The notes beneath the pieces are model-generated. The model was not told where the DNA came from, searched no databases, and saw only the letters and a program-made list of their open reading frames with translations. From positions 1,736,001 through 1,800,000 of the forward strand of contig NC_060023.1 in the NCBI RefSeq assembly GCF_021134715.1: 64,000 nucleotides of DNA, in the 5' to 3' direction. Of the stretch, positions 1 to 10,158 are shown piece after piece. The position numbers and the translations under genes are program-made. Each line of letters opens with the position of its first letter. Position 1 is the stretch's first letter. The stretch comes from Daphnia pulex. Its lineage: Eukaryota; Arthropoda; Branchiopoda; Diplostraca; Daphniidae.

Positions 1-1026
1 GTTCTTGATTAGAATTTACTTCGGACAATTAGTCCACCTTATTTAATTCATATCTATGGTGAGCCGAACTAGTTTTATGGTTTTATACTTAATAACGACA
101 TATTTCAAATGATTTGTTTTCTTTTCTTTTCGGGAAATAGTATAGATGAGCGCCACGTGTTTCATTTTGCATTACTTTGTGGGAAAAGTTGCCAGCTAAC
201 TTCAAACGTTTCCCTTTGACAACTTTTTCATCAGTTTTGAAAAGTCCCCGATAAGAAATGGATGGCCACACCTACAGTGCTGTGTTAGTGGTATCTTTTT
301 TTTTCTTAAAGGTAACAACTAACAGGCTTTTAACCCCCAAAACTGTTTGAATAGTCCTACTTATTTGCAATTTCAAAAATTGTCAACTGGTTTTCATAAT
401 ATATTTTGTAGCAGTGATTCGGATTTCATATTCCTCATGTTCCACTGCAGAGTGAAATTCATTCTTTGAACCCAAAACACTTGGACTTGGACTTTTGGAC
501 ACTTGGACTGAGGCTTCTGATGATTTGAAAGGATAATATTTGTAAGCATGAAAGAAGTTGTTTGTTTTTTTTAGGTAGAAGAATAATTGACTCCATATGA
601 AATGCACCTTTGATGTCAAATCTGTGGTGTGTTATTTTTCCCTCGATCGCCGCTCGGAATGAGGGTAATGGGGGCTTCCCTCAACTTCGTTAAGGGCATG
701 TTCTTTTTTTAAAGACAATTTGGTTTGACATGCCAACAACGATTCCCTTTTCTGAATTTCCTCTTCCTGAATTCTCTCTTAACCCCTTCTTCCTTGCCCA
801 CTGTCAGCCATCCCTGCAACGGTCCGCTGGGTGCTCACATCCACTTGATTGAAGCTCTTAAACTCCGTCCTCTTTCTCCCAACTCTTTCTTCCAACTGTA
901 ACATTTCCTTGTATGTAACGATTGAAATTCATTTCAAGCCAACGTATTTAAATTATTTATGAATTTTCTTTAGTATTAAGGAGAAGCCAAAACGTTTCTG
1001 ATGTGTGAGTTTCCTTGGCGTTTCAG
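1..1026. other. Flank left of the giant palindrome, no gene seen
   Basis: Only short, composition-driven open frames are present and none resembles a known protein. A splice acceptor-like TTTCAG closes the stretch at 1021-1026 and opens the exon-like remnant that follows. This sequence has no counterpart beyond the right arm, so it is unique flank. Confidence 0.5.
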
Positions 1027-3180
1027 GGATTCCGACAGCATTATCTCCAATGCCAGAAGGATTATTGAGATTGACAGAATGATTATCCCGGTAAGCAATT
1101 CTCCGCCCTACATTCCTAAATAACCCAAATCTTGCTCAAGTATTAACGTTGAACTTAAACTGTCCACAGTTATTACGGAAATTTTACTTAATTTATTTTT
1201 ATGAAATATTTTTCACAGGGATTTTAAATGGAATTTTTCCATTACAAGTTCCATTACCCAGTTGGCCTTACTTTAAAGTTTTAACCAGTTTTATCAAGAG
1301 ATCCAACTCGTTCTACTCGAGACAGATTTCACCAGGGATTCGTTTCTTAATCGAGAAGGTCATCCTGAAGTGCGTAGGAGTCTGAGAAATCAATTGTGGT
1401 ATGGAGGTTTAATTTAAGCAATTTGAAATACCCTAACATTTATTTATGTTCTTGGTTCCACCATGGTGGTTTCAGAATCGTCATCAATTTGAATCATCCG
1501 CAAACCGCCGGCTCTTGAAGCATTTCACCAACACCTTCGACCATCGCCTTACGGTTCGACGCCAACATGGTATGTCTCTATTTAAAGAATAAAACATTTC
1601 TTGTAGTTGTGTTAAACCGGATACTGTTCTACAACAGAAGTGTGTTTTTAATTGAGTAGCAAAATAAAATGTGGCTATTAGATTGTTGTTTAAGGATACT
1701 GGCTTCATGGCATGGAGAGGAACAAATTTCGGGTTAAATTTTCTATAAATTTAAACGTTAAAGTTAAATTTTAAAAATTGCCATAGATCGATTTAGTTAT
1801 TTACAACCCTTGATTTGATTATCTTTCCTTATGCCAGCATAATTTTAACAAACAGCCAATTTGAACTCGTATATTCTTTTCCCGTTTGAGTTACAAGTCA
1901 GTTAGTGAAACATGGACCTCGAATGTCTTAATGATTCAATTGAATTTGAGAATTCAATCAAATATGAAATCTCAATTATACTAGAGAACTAGCAACTTGC
2001 TCGATTTGTCCATCATGACTGCTCTCTCACTGAGTCTGGCTTCAAAACAGTTTTGAGCAGGATTCGCCAATGAAGTCCAGTTTGTTCCGATACCTTTTCA
2101 TTCTCGATGCCCAGGATGGTCTTACCAAGGTCGGACGAAACACTGAATGGCATTTCTTTTCTTTATTTTAGGCAGCGTATTATTGCGATTGTTATTTCTC
2201 TCGATTCCCAAAAATGCTAGGTGCTCTGGAAGGAAATTGATCCTGCACAAGAGGTGACAAGCAGAATAACTGAAGTAAGGACGATTACTTAATCAACGTG
2301 GATATACTTCAGACTAAGGTGTTTTTCTGTTGTAAAAAAATTAAGTTTTAAGTTTTATCATTAATGGGTGTGTTAATGTAAAGAACTATTTTCTTATTTA
2401 ATTTTGTCCTTCTTTTTACTTAGATTCCAGGTCGAATTCTCGTAGGAGCTTGAAGAATGACCACCTGCGGGCGTCAACTTGTAACGTTGCCTTAATAATT
2501 GTAAGTAATCTTCGAGTAATCCAGAAGCTCCTTTCCAAATAACTTGCTCAAGTACATAGAAATCATCTTTGGTCGAATTTTGATCGACTGTGTTACAAAA
2601 GCTTTTACAGGGTTACTTATAGGAAGTGCAATTTTATCAGGGAATTGGGACGAATTCATTGATAATTCAGTTCCTTCGTTTATTTTATTGCATTTTATGG
2701 CACTATTATTTTTTCGTTTTATTTTTTAATCTGTGTTGCTTTTCCCCTACCGTCGTCATTAAGTTTTGCTGAATCAAGTAATGCCGAAGAAAATAGTTGT
2801 AGGGACAAGAGAGAGGTTAGAAAAGAAGAAAGTTTGTATGTAATCATTTAAATGTTATGAATCTTGAGAATGATTGAAGCACCAAGGTCCGAATTATTAA
2901 TTCCCCTGTCGTCAGGAAACAGTAGATAAATTTTAACTTGTTCTTCAGATACTCCCGTAAGATGACCTACTTGATAGACTTTCTAGTAAAAGTGACGTAC
3001 GTACAAGGTGATTCAATACAATTTACTGGATTGGAGTCATTCATTCAAATGGAAGTGATAGTCCCGCTTTGGGCGTGGTTTGATGAGATATGGAATCCCA
3101 CGACTTGCGACACTGACCGGATTTTGAATAAGCTATTGCCTATTGGCTTTATAGCTCTTAGCAACATACTGTAGCTAGTA
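1027..3180 (+). pseudogene. Remnants of an unrecognised multi-exon gene (left copy)
   Basis: Exon-like pieces with plausible splice signals are visible but give no continuous reading. The clearest is 1027-1090, preceded by TTTCAG and followed by GTAAGC, open in one frame with the core ISNARRIIEID. A second segment begins after TTTTTCACAG near 1219 and includes the peptide REGHPEVRRSLRNQLWY, whose mirror copy is open for 68 codons. Further fragments lie near 1477-1569, 2080-2280 and 2544-3174. I do not recognise the family. The small indels that break frames differ between the two arms, so both copies look non-functional. Confidence 0.35.
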
Positions 3181-3643
3181 GAAGGATGTATTTCATTTTC
3201 AAATGCCTTTGAATTGTGGGTGCGCCTAAATTGTACTCGTTAAGACGCGTTATGAGAACATTAGAATTTAATTTAGGATCTGAAAACTTACCCTAAAATA
3301 AGAATGTCTCTGTTAGGCATTGTTTCTAGATGGACTCATCATTTTAGGATTCACAGCCGACCATAAATAACAATACAAAAATAAATAAAAAGGAAAGGTT
3401 TATAACGAAATAAGAAAATCCTACCGCCCGCCCCCACCCCTTTTTTTAAATTTATAGTAAAAAGATAAGGAATCGTTCCGTGCCCTGAAGAATACTCTTA
3501 TTTATTTTTCGATAGTTTGGTATTTTTAGATTACGGTTACCTTTCTGTGTTATGTAACCGAGTTACACATTTACTTTCGCTCTACACCGATTTAGCCCGA
3601 AACGTCCCCTCCCACATTGCCGTTAGCTATCGCTCTTGTTTGC

Positions 3644-3680
3644 TATAAAATCGCGAACGAATCAGTATTAAAGCATCAGT
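3644..3680 (+). promoter_or_regulatory. Core promoter of cuticle gene (TATA box and TCAGT initiator)
   Basis: TATAAAA at 3644-3650 is followed about 30 bases later by an arthropod-type TCAGT initiator at 3676-3680. The cuticle ATG is 39 bases further on, so the leader is short. The same arrangement is preserved in the mirror copy. Confidence 0.7.
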
Positions 3681-3718
3681 TATCTAGCTGTTTCAAACAA
3701 GTCACCTACTCCTCCAAG

Positions 3719-4927
3719 ATGAAGGTAAAAATCGTAACTTAAGTCATTAAAAAAAATATATATTTTAGTTTACCTTTCTTTTCTATTCATTTGATGTAAA
3801 GACTAAATAGATAAAGGCAAAAATATTTATTAGATAAAGACAAGAACTAGGATTTCGGTAAACTAAAGTAATTTCATTCTTAAATTCAGTTCTTCGTCCT
3901 CATTGCCCTCTTTGCTGTTGCTGCTGCCAATTCCTATGATGCTCCTAAATACGAGGCTCCTAAATACGAAACCCCAAAGTACGAGGCCCCTAAATACGAA
4001 ACCCCAAAGTACGAGGCTCCTAAATACGAAGCCCCAAAGTACGAGGCTCCTAAATACGAAACCCCAAAGTACGAGGCTCCTAAATACGAAACCCCAAAGT
4101 ACGAGGCCCCTAAATACGAAACCCCAAAGTACGAGGCCCCTAAATACGAAACTCCAAAGTACGAGGCTCCTAAATACGAAGCCCCAAAGTACGAAGCCCC
4201 AAAGTACGAGGCCCCTAAATACGAAGCCCCAAAGTACGAGGCCCCTAAATACGAAGCCCCAAAGTACGAAGCCCCAAAGTACGAGGCCCCTAAATACGAA
4301 GCCCCAAAGTACGAGGCTCCTAAATACGAGGCTCCCAAATACGAGGCCCCTAAATACGAAGAAGTCACATACGTAAGTAAAATTCAATTAAATGACTCAG
4401 ATGGCATTAGTTAATTTTCATCCATTAAAAAACATTTTCAGGCCGCTCAACCCTACAGCTTCGGATACGATGTCCAGGATAAAGAATCTTACAATGACTT
4501 TGAGCATAACGAGAAATCTGAATACAACGTTGTCACCGGATCTTACCGTGTGGTTCTCCCCGACAGCCGCGTCCAGATCGTCACCTACAAGGCTGACGCC
4601 AACGGATACACCGCTGACGTGAAATACGAAGGTGAAGCCAAGTACCCCGAATACGTGGAGCCCCAATCCAAAGCTTCTGCTTCCTACGCCGCTCCTGCCT
4701 ACCAGGCTCCCGAATACCAGAAACCGGCCTACGTCGCTCCCGCCTACACTACTCCAGCCTATACTACACCTGCCTATACTACCCCTGCCTATACTACCCC
4801 TGCCTACAAAGAGCCAGAGTACACTACTCCAGCCTACACTACTCCAGCATACAGCACTCCATCCTACAGCACTAAGGTCTACAAAACTCCAGCGTACAAA
4901 ACTCCCACTGCCTCCCCTAAATACTAA
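3719..4927 (+). CDS. RR-type cuticular protein with KYEAP repeats (left copy)
   Basis: Structural protein of the chitinous exoskeleton, secreted by epidermis. Three exons, 3719-3724, 3890-4372 and 4442-4927, give 324 residues with consistent splice phases. Exon 1 codes only Met-Lys; exon 2 completes the signal peptide (FFVLIALFAVAAA) and then about 28 KYE(A/T)P pentapeptides; exon 3 opens with a Rebers-Riddiford chitin-binding domain (PYSFGYDVQDKESYNDFEH onward, through VTYKADANGYTADVKYEGEA). The C-terminus is rich in AYTTP/AYxAP motifs. A Met-Lys first exon before a signal-peptide exon is typical of arthropod cuticle genes. A TATA box, initiator and AATAAA signal surround it, so it looks functional. 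It differs from the mirror copy by three more pentapeptides and one Glu/Asp change (Glu in KSEYNVV here). Confidence 0.9.
3940..4360 (+). repeat. 15-bp coding minisatellite (KYEAP/KYETP units)
   Basis: Tandem 15-base units of the type AAATACGAAGCCCCA and AAGTACGAGGCTCCT lie inside exon 2 of the cuticle gene. They often alternate as 30-base pairs, which suggests expansion by doublets. The mirror arm has 45 bases (three units) less. Confidence 0.9.
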
Positions 4928-4972
4928 TTTCCAACAATACCATTGTCTTAATTCTGGGATTATTATTTAAAA

Positions 4973-4978
4973 AATAAA
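4973..4978 (+). terminator. Polyadenylation signal of cuticle gene
   Basis: AATAAA lies 46 bases after the stop codon of the cuticle gene. Confidence 0.7.
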
Positions 4979-5990
4979 CTCGTCAAACAATTTCACCCTC
5001 GTGATATCTGATCAGATTTAGTGTCAACCTGAGAGCGTATCTTACTTTCAGTAGTTCCGGTACACAATTCAAATTGATTGCCGATTGTGAACACTAGATG
5101 GTGATTGATATTGTTTATATTCATGGAAAACTAATGTAGAAAGTAAAGTCGAGTAAAGTTTGACTCTTATGTTCGAGTATCGTTGTTTTTACCGTTTTTT
5201 TACGAACCCAAGGTTGTTTATAGTAAATTTGAGAGGATGAATCATGCTGACAGCAGTTCCGGTGATTTATTTAGATTTCTTATTTAGAATTTTGGAGAAA
5301 GCGAAGGAAATGAAGGGACAGCAAGCACAGTACTGGTTCTGAACACTGTGTGATGAAAATATTTGTAGAGGAAAAGAAAGATATTGAACACATTCCAGAA
5401 TTCCATATAAAATGAAGGATTATATTCAATGCTACAATGTTTTATTTAGAAATTACTATTTGCTAAGTTGAGATACTAATCCTCAAGTTTCATTAAGTGG
5501 TGATGTATCAACCTCTATTGGTAAGCTTATTTACCTTTAATTTTGCAGTGATGGTTAACATGTTAAACTCTCGAATTCTCTTGTTATTATTCCTCAGCCT
5601 AATGGCCTAAAGAGCGGCAGAGAAGAAACTAAAATCCAATGTCAGCGGTGATGTGTAAGTTGAACAGCATTTCAAATAATTTTTCATCTGTTTTATTCAT
5701 TGGATGCAATTTTTTATCTAATCTAGACTGTAGACTTCATCAGGCATTAGGGTATTGTGACATGTAGCTAGTAAGTTTTTAACATTTTTGCAACTTTTGA
5801 GAACTTCTTTTTATTGACCGAAAAAAGGTTTCTAACAAGGCTCAACTGTGTGCACATCATGAAATGAATTTGGATTGATCATGTGTTTGAAGAAACGAGT
5901 CAAATGACTCAGATGTCAATTGGTATAAAGTGAGTTTTAAGCCACAACCATTTGGTATTCATTTTGATGTATTCATTCTGATGTATTAAT
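4979..5990. other. Intergenic stretch inside the palindrome arm, no gene seen
   Basis: AT-rich sequence without a convincing open frame or repeat. It is matched in the mirror arm at about 17913-18924. Confidence 0.5.
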
Positions 5991-5993
5991 TTT

Positions 5994-6305
5994 GATATTG
6001 GTTGTTGTTGACCCATCCCCAGCCACGTCAACCTGCAGAAAGAAAGGCCAGTTTGCATGTCCTTCACGCTCGAAGGTCACGGAGACCATTACGTAAAACT
6101 TGGCATGCAGTGGTGTAAGAGGTTGGGTTAGAACGAGACGTGTTACATCCATTTTGTTTTGTTTTTAATATTGGTTGTTGTAGACCCATCCCCAACAACG
6201 TCAACCTGCAGAAGGAAAAGCTAGTTTTCTTCAATCGAAGGTCATGGAGATCATTACGTGTCATGCAATGGTGAAGAGGTTGGGTGAGAACGACACGTGT
6301 TGCAC
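5994..6305 (+). repeat. Tandem duplication of about 173 bp upstream of a YYT gene
   Basis: Two head-to-tail copies, beginning near 5994 and 6167, share TTGGTTGTTG, GACCCATCCCC, GTCAACCTGCAGAA, CGAAGGTCA and GGTTGGGT blocks in the same order. They sit directly upstream of the TATA box at 6365, so they may be duplicated promoter modules. The copies are clearly diverged from each other. Confidence 0.75.
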
Positions 6306-6364
6306 CATTATCAAGCAGGTGCAATAGCCGCAAGGCTTAGGGGGTGAGGGTGAGAAAAAAATCG

Positions 6365-6372
6365 TATAAAAG
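6365..6372 (+). promoter_or_regulatory. TATA box of decayed YYT gene
   Basis: TATAAAAG lies about 96 bases upstream of the ATG at 6461, with leader sequence CGAGTGAAGATCTCCGACAC between. A related leader recurs near 6650. Confidence 0.5.
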
Positions 6373-6460
6373 GAGAGAGAAAATGCCATTGAAGTCAGTC
6401 GAGTGAAGATCTCCGACACGGCAACAACTGCTCTCTTCGTTTTAATATCATTTTGCAATC

Positions 6461-7036
6461 ATGGGTAAGTATTCAATTTTATACCGAGCCGTGAATCAAT
6501 TCTATATTTTTTTTAGTTGTATATGACCAGTTATGTTCGAAAACTAATTTACAAATCCTTGATTGTTTAGTTGATAATGGCGTTGGGTTGCTGTTGGGTG
6601 TTGTATCGTTGATGCCGTGCCCGAAAGAGAGAAGGCGATAGAAATCAATCGAGTGAGCATCTCTGACACGGCAACTGCACTCTTGGTGTTATTACCAGTT
6701 CTCAATCAGGGGTAAATATTTTGTATTTTTAAATCGAGTTTTATATCAATTTCTATTTCCTTTCTATGCATTAATATGCCCGATTTTATTGAACATTGTC
6801 TAGTAAACTATGCCGTCGTGCTGCACTACACACAACAACTGATGCTGCTCCGAGCTACTAAACCGAAGCCTCGGAAGTATTATTCTTCCCCGAGCTACGC
6901 TACCAAAGCGCACAGGTGCTACACCAACGAGTCTCCCAAGTACTACACAACTACGTATGCTGCTCCAGCCTACTACACTAAGGCTCCCAAGTACTACTCT
7001 GCTCCCAGCTACTACACCGAGGTATCTGAGTATTAA
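6461..7036 (+). pseudogene. Decayed YYT-rich cuticle-like gene, copy A (left)
   Basis: The first exon ATGG followed by GTAAGT is intact at 6461-6464. A second-exon signal peptide coding segment with TTGCTGTTGGGTGTTGTATCG lies near 6590. It is cut short and followed directly by another copy of the leader, in which ATGGGTAAG has become AGGGGTAAAT, destroying the start. The coding remnant 6776-7036 still reads tyrosine-rich motifs such as PKYYTTTYAAPAYYTKAPKYY. The family resembles secreted Tyr/Thr/Pro-rich cuticle-like proteins of crustaceans. Partial duplication, a lost start and missing parts make it a pseudogene. Confidence 0.6.
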
Positions 7037-7105
7037 CCTCGTGTTGAAGAATCTAGTCAAGTTATTTGACGCAAGTTGCTTAATGGGAAATTTTTTTACA
7101 TTTAG

Positions 7106-7781
7106 CCAAAAGTAACGGACTGAAGGTGCTCAAAGTTTTTGCTGAGGACGGTATTAGGTCGAGTCCTCCCTAAATGAGCGAATGGACAACCGAGAAGTTG
7201 AATGCAGAAAGTGTTAATGTGTTGCCCAAAGCTAATGTTGAGGGTGCAAGCTTGGAAGACAACAAGGTTCCATTGATCTTTAACAATGGTCGAAAGGTAA
7301 ACAGTTATTTCAATACATGTTTTGTTAGCGATGTTAATTAAAATCGAAAAATTATTTCATCAGGTTTAAACTGATCATGTTATGGTTGCTGTCGGTTTGA
7401 ACGCAAACACGGATTTGGCTGTCGCTTCTGGTTTGGAAATCGATTCCAATTTTGGCGGTTATCGAGTCAATGCTGAGCTTGAAGCAGATCAAACGTCTGG
7501 TTGGTAAGAATCCTTGAACATTTTTCATTTCATATTAATTTTAATACAGTGTGTGATTAAAACTCAACCAACATTGACTGCTCTGATATTGCTAGATAGT
7601 ATATGAAGTTTTTGTAAAGTAATTTTACACTTTTGGTGGTAAATTTAGATTCTAATTTTTGGTTTTGGACTTGATTTTTTATTAAGCCAAAGATGCTGCC
7701 TGCTTTTATGATATCAAATTGGATCGTCGTCGTGTGGAACATCATGACCATGCTGTTGTATCAGGGCGATTGGCTAGAGAG
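7106..7781 (+). pseudogene. AIFM1 (apoptosis-inducing factor) gene fragment, left copy
   Basis: Three exon-like blocks match the C-terminal half of the FAD-binding core of mitochondrial apoptosis-inducing factor. Recognisable peptides in order are [66 protein letters not shown] and [20 protein letters not shown]. Intervening sequences with GTAAAC and GTAAGA donors remain, so this is a genomic segmental copy and not a retrocopy. In-frame stops and an indel before the DAACFYD block, plus the missing N-terminal and C-terminal parts, show it is not functional. It is inserted between two decayed YYT genes. Confidence 0.85.
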
Positions 7782-7878
7782 CATATGATTGGCAATGCAT
7801 GCATGCAACATGGGTGAAGGACTGCAGCGCAATATTTGTCACTATCTGCATTCTTCGTCGTATTTTCAGTACGCTATC

Positions 7879-9155
7879 ATGGGTAAATATTCTATTACGT
7901 ATAGTTTTGTATCAATTTATTTTTTTTTCTCAGTTTTAATATGCCAGTTATTGAATGTAAATGTTGTAATAATTTACCATCTAGTTAACTATGGTGTACT
8001 GCTGCTGTATGTTGTATCGTTGATGGCTAGGTCAACCATTGGTGTATCGATGTCTCCTGACGTCCTGAGTATGGCGGATACCAAGCCGCAACGCCGCCGC
8101 CTTCCTACACAACAACAACATACGCAACAACCGGTTACCACACCACCAAGGCTGCAGAATATTATACCACAACTTATGATGCCCCGAGCTACTACATCGA
8201 AGCCTTGAAGTATAACGCTGCCCCGAGTTGCCTCAACAAAGAGGCTGAGTACTACACCACCAAGGCACCGGAGTACTACACCACCAAGGCACCGGAGTAC
8301 TACACCACCAAGGCACCGGAGTACTACACCACCAAGGCACCGGAGTACTACACCACCAAGGCACCGGAGTACTACACCACCAAGGCACCGGAGTACTACA
8401 CCACCAAGGCACCGGAGTACTACACCACCAAGGCACCGGAGTACTACACCACCAAGGCACCGGAGTACTACACCACCAAGGCACCGGAGTACTACACCAC
8501 CAAGGCACCGGAGTACTACACCACCAAGGCACCGGAGTACTACACCACCACTTGTGCTGTCCCAGCCTTTTACACCTAGTTTCAACTACTACTGTTTCTA
8601 GCCACTACACCGAAGCTCCAGCTTATTATACCACCAAAGCGGTAGAGTACTACAACGAAGCGCCCAAATTCTATCTGCCCGAGCTACGAAACTACAACTG
8701 TGGAGGCCCAGTACTACTTAGTACCTACTTACTAGTTACTACACAGCGGATGGTCGTTAATTCTACGTTGAACCGAAATACTACTCTTGAGTCTCCAGTT
8801 TACTACACCACAAACCTACGCTGCCCCTAGCTATTAAACCGAAGCTGCCAAGTGCTACACCGAAAAGGCCGAATATTACCCAATGACGTATGCTGCCCTA
8901 GTTTACTACACAGAGGAACCCAAGATTAACTCTGCTCCAACCAACACCAAACAAGAGGATCCGTTTTACTACACCACCAAGGCCCCTGAGTATCACAATG
9001 TAACCTACACTGGTCCCAGCTACTACTTTGAATCTCCAAAGTATTACTCTGCCCCGAGTTACTACACCACTAAAGCATTTGGATATTACTCCACGACCTA
9101 CGCTTCTTCTAGAGAAAGTCTACTAAATACTAGTCGAAATTTCAGTTTGATTTAA
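7879..9155 (+). pseudogene. Decayed YYT-rich cuticle-like gene, copy B (left)
   Basis: Exon 1 is ATGG at 7879-7882 followed by GTAAATATT. The second exon opens near 7986 with a signal-like stretch NYGVLLLYVVSLMA. The reading then shifts frame before the mature region (SYTTTTYATTGYHTTKAAEYY), which runs into twelve identical TTKAPEYY units. A stop follows at 8577-8579, and further YYT-rich segments continue in other frames to 9155. An AATAAA at 9219 probably belonged to it. It was once a secreted Tyr/Thr-rich cuticle-like protein. The frameshifts could in principle be bridged by unusual introns, but I see no good splice sites. Confidence 0.6.
8247..8534 (+). repeat. 24-bp tandem repeat, 12 identical copies (EYYTTKAP)
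   Basis: Twelve perfect 24-base units coding EYYTTKAP lie in tandem. The mirror arm has the same twelve copies at 15369-15656. Perfect homogeneity in an otherwise decayed gene points to recent array expansion. Confidence 0.95.
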
Positions 9156-9218
9156 TAGTGTTCAGTTTTGTCGGTCATCATACTAGTCACTGGTATTGTG
9201 GTTGTTCTTAAATGAGAA

Positions 9219-9224
9219 AATAAA
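9219..9224 (+). terminator. Polyadenylation signal of decayed YYT gene B
   Basis: AATAAA lies 64 bases after the last YYT-rich open segment. Confidence 0.45.
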
Positions 9225-9577
9225 TATTTTAATGAGGGTAATCTTCAATCATGTAAGACTTCTCTTTACACCTCCAAGCCATTGCGATGGGACTTAATTT
9301 CAAATCTGGTGGAGGTGACTTGCTCTAGTCGCTCGCATTCGGAAACTTTCTGGTAATTGGAAAAACTCCATTTTCAGGTTTAATTACGAAAGACTGTTAC
9401 AAGTTTACTCTAAATTTGTGAAGTTTGTATTTTCAACTCAAGTTACTTGACAAAGTAAATCTAAAACTTCAAAGTTGTAAGACAAAACATTAAAAGGAAT
9501 TGCTTTGTTATCCCACCTCCACCCACAATTCCACCACATTTTACAATCACATACATACATATATACATACACTTAAG
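9225..9577. other. Intergenic stretch, no gene seen
   Basis: No coding signal. It ends in a short CATACATA-rich microsatellite just before the MITE. Confidence 0.5.
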
Positions 9578-9581
9578 TTAA

Positions 9582-9890
9582 CCCGTTGGCTGCCACGCCA
9601 TACAACCCGTAGGTTGCTCTCTACTACTCTACGCGCCACGTCTGAAGGATCCGTGACCAAAGTGGGACTTGCCATTGCTGACAAGTCCGGGCTGACACGG
9701 TGACAGGAGAATCCATCACCGCATCGACAAGGGGGAAGTCCCTATAGTGCATTGCCTTAACAGGCGCCTTGCGGCAAGTTTTGGGCTGGTACGACTTTCC
9801 GATCCCGCGGCATGAAAACCACGAGACCGAACAGCGCACGCAGCCCGTGCAAAGGAGCTAGGGGAGAACAAAGGCGTGGCAGACAACGGG
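9582..9890 (+). mobile_element. piggyBac-type MITE with TTAA target duplication (left)
   Basis: A 309-bp non-coding element is bounded by near-perfect terminal inverted repeats: CCCGTTGGCTGCCACGCC at the left and the complement of CCCGTTGTCTGCCACGCC at the right. It is flanked on both sides by TTAA (9578-9581 and 9891-9894), the target-site duplication of piggyBac-like transposons. It has no transposase frame, so it would need an outside enzyme. The interior is more GC-rich than its surroundings. Confidence 0.85.
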
Positions 9891-9894
9891 TTAA

Positions 9895-10158
9895 CTTACA
9901 CAAACACAAACATATTACCAACAACAAATGATGATCCACGCTGACGTTTTGGAGATACCGGCGATGTTTTGGTGTCCATCTTCTCGACGTCTCTTCTGCA
10001 TTACCTGATTAAAGAGAAAACAATTCTTATTTAGTGACATGCCAATAAAAGTTACATAATACAGATAGAAACAATAATACGGTGTTTTAGCTCAAATATT
10101 TAAATATGCAATTTTTTTAAGTTTAAATCAAGCTTGCAATGTTGAGAACTGTAAACGG
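9895..10158. other. Intergenic stretch with an exon-like relic
   Basis: On the minus strand, an acceptor-like TTTAATCAG precedes an open segment reading MDTKTSPVSPKRQRG. It is cut off by the MITE insertion. No known protein is recognised. Confidence 0.3.

Noticed and set aside
3863-4387. Long Leu/Trp/Phe-rich and Gly/Ala/Ser/Tyr-rich open frames antisense to the cuticle repeats
   Set aside because: They are by-products of the 15-bp coding repeat read in other frames; the sense frame has signal peptide, splice sites and the RR domain.
8247-8534. Regular 24-bp repeats considered as a CRISPR-like array
   Set aside because: The units are contiguous with no spacers and are coding, in a eukaryotic gene.
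8233-8585. Antisense frames of repeated PVPWWCST and LGGVVLRC
   Set aside because: Shadow frames of the 24-bp EYYTTKAP repeat, without start context or domain.
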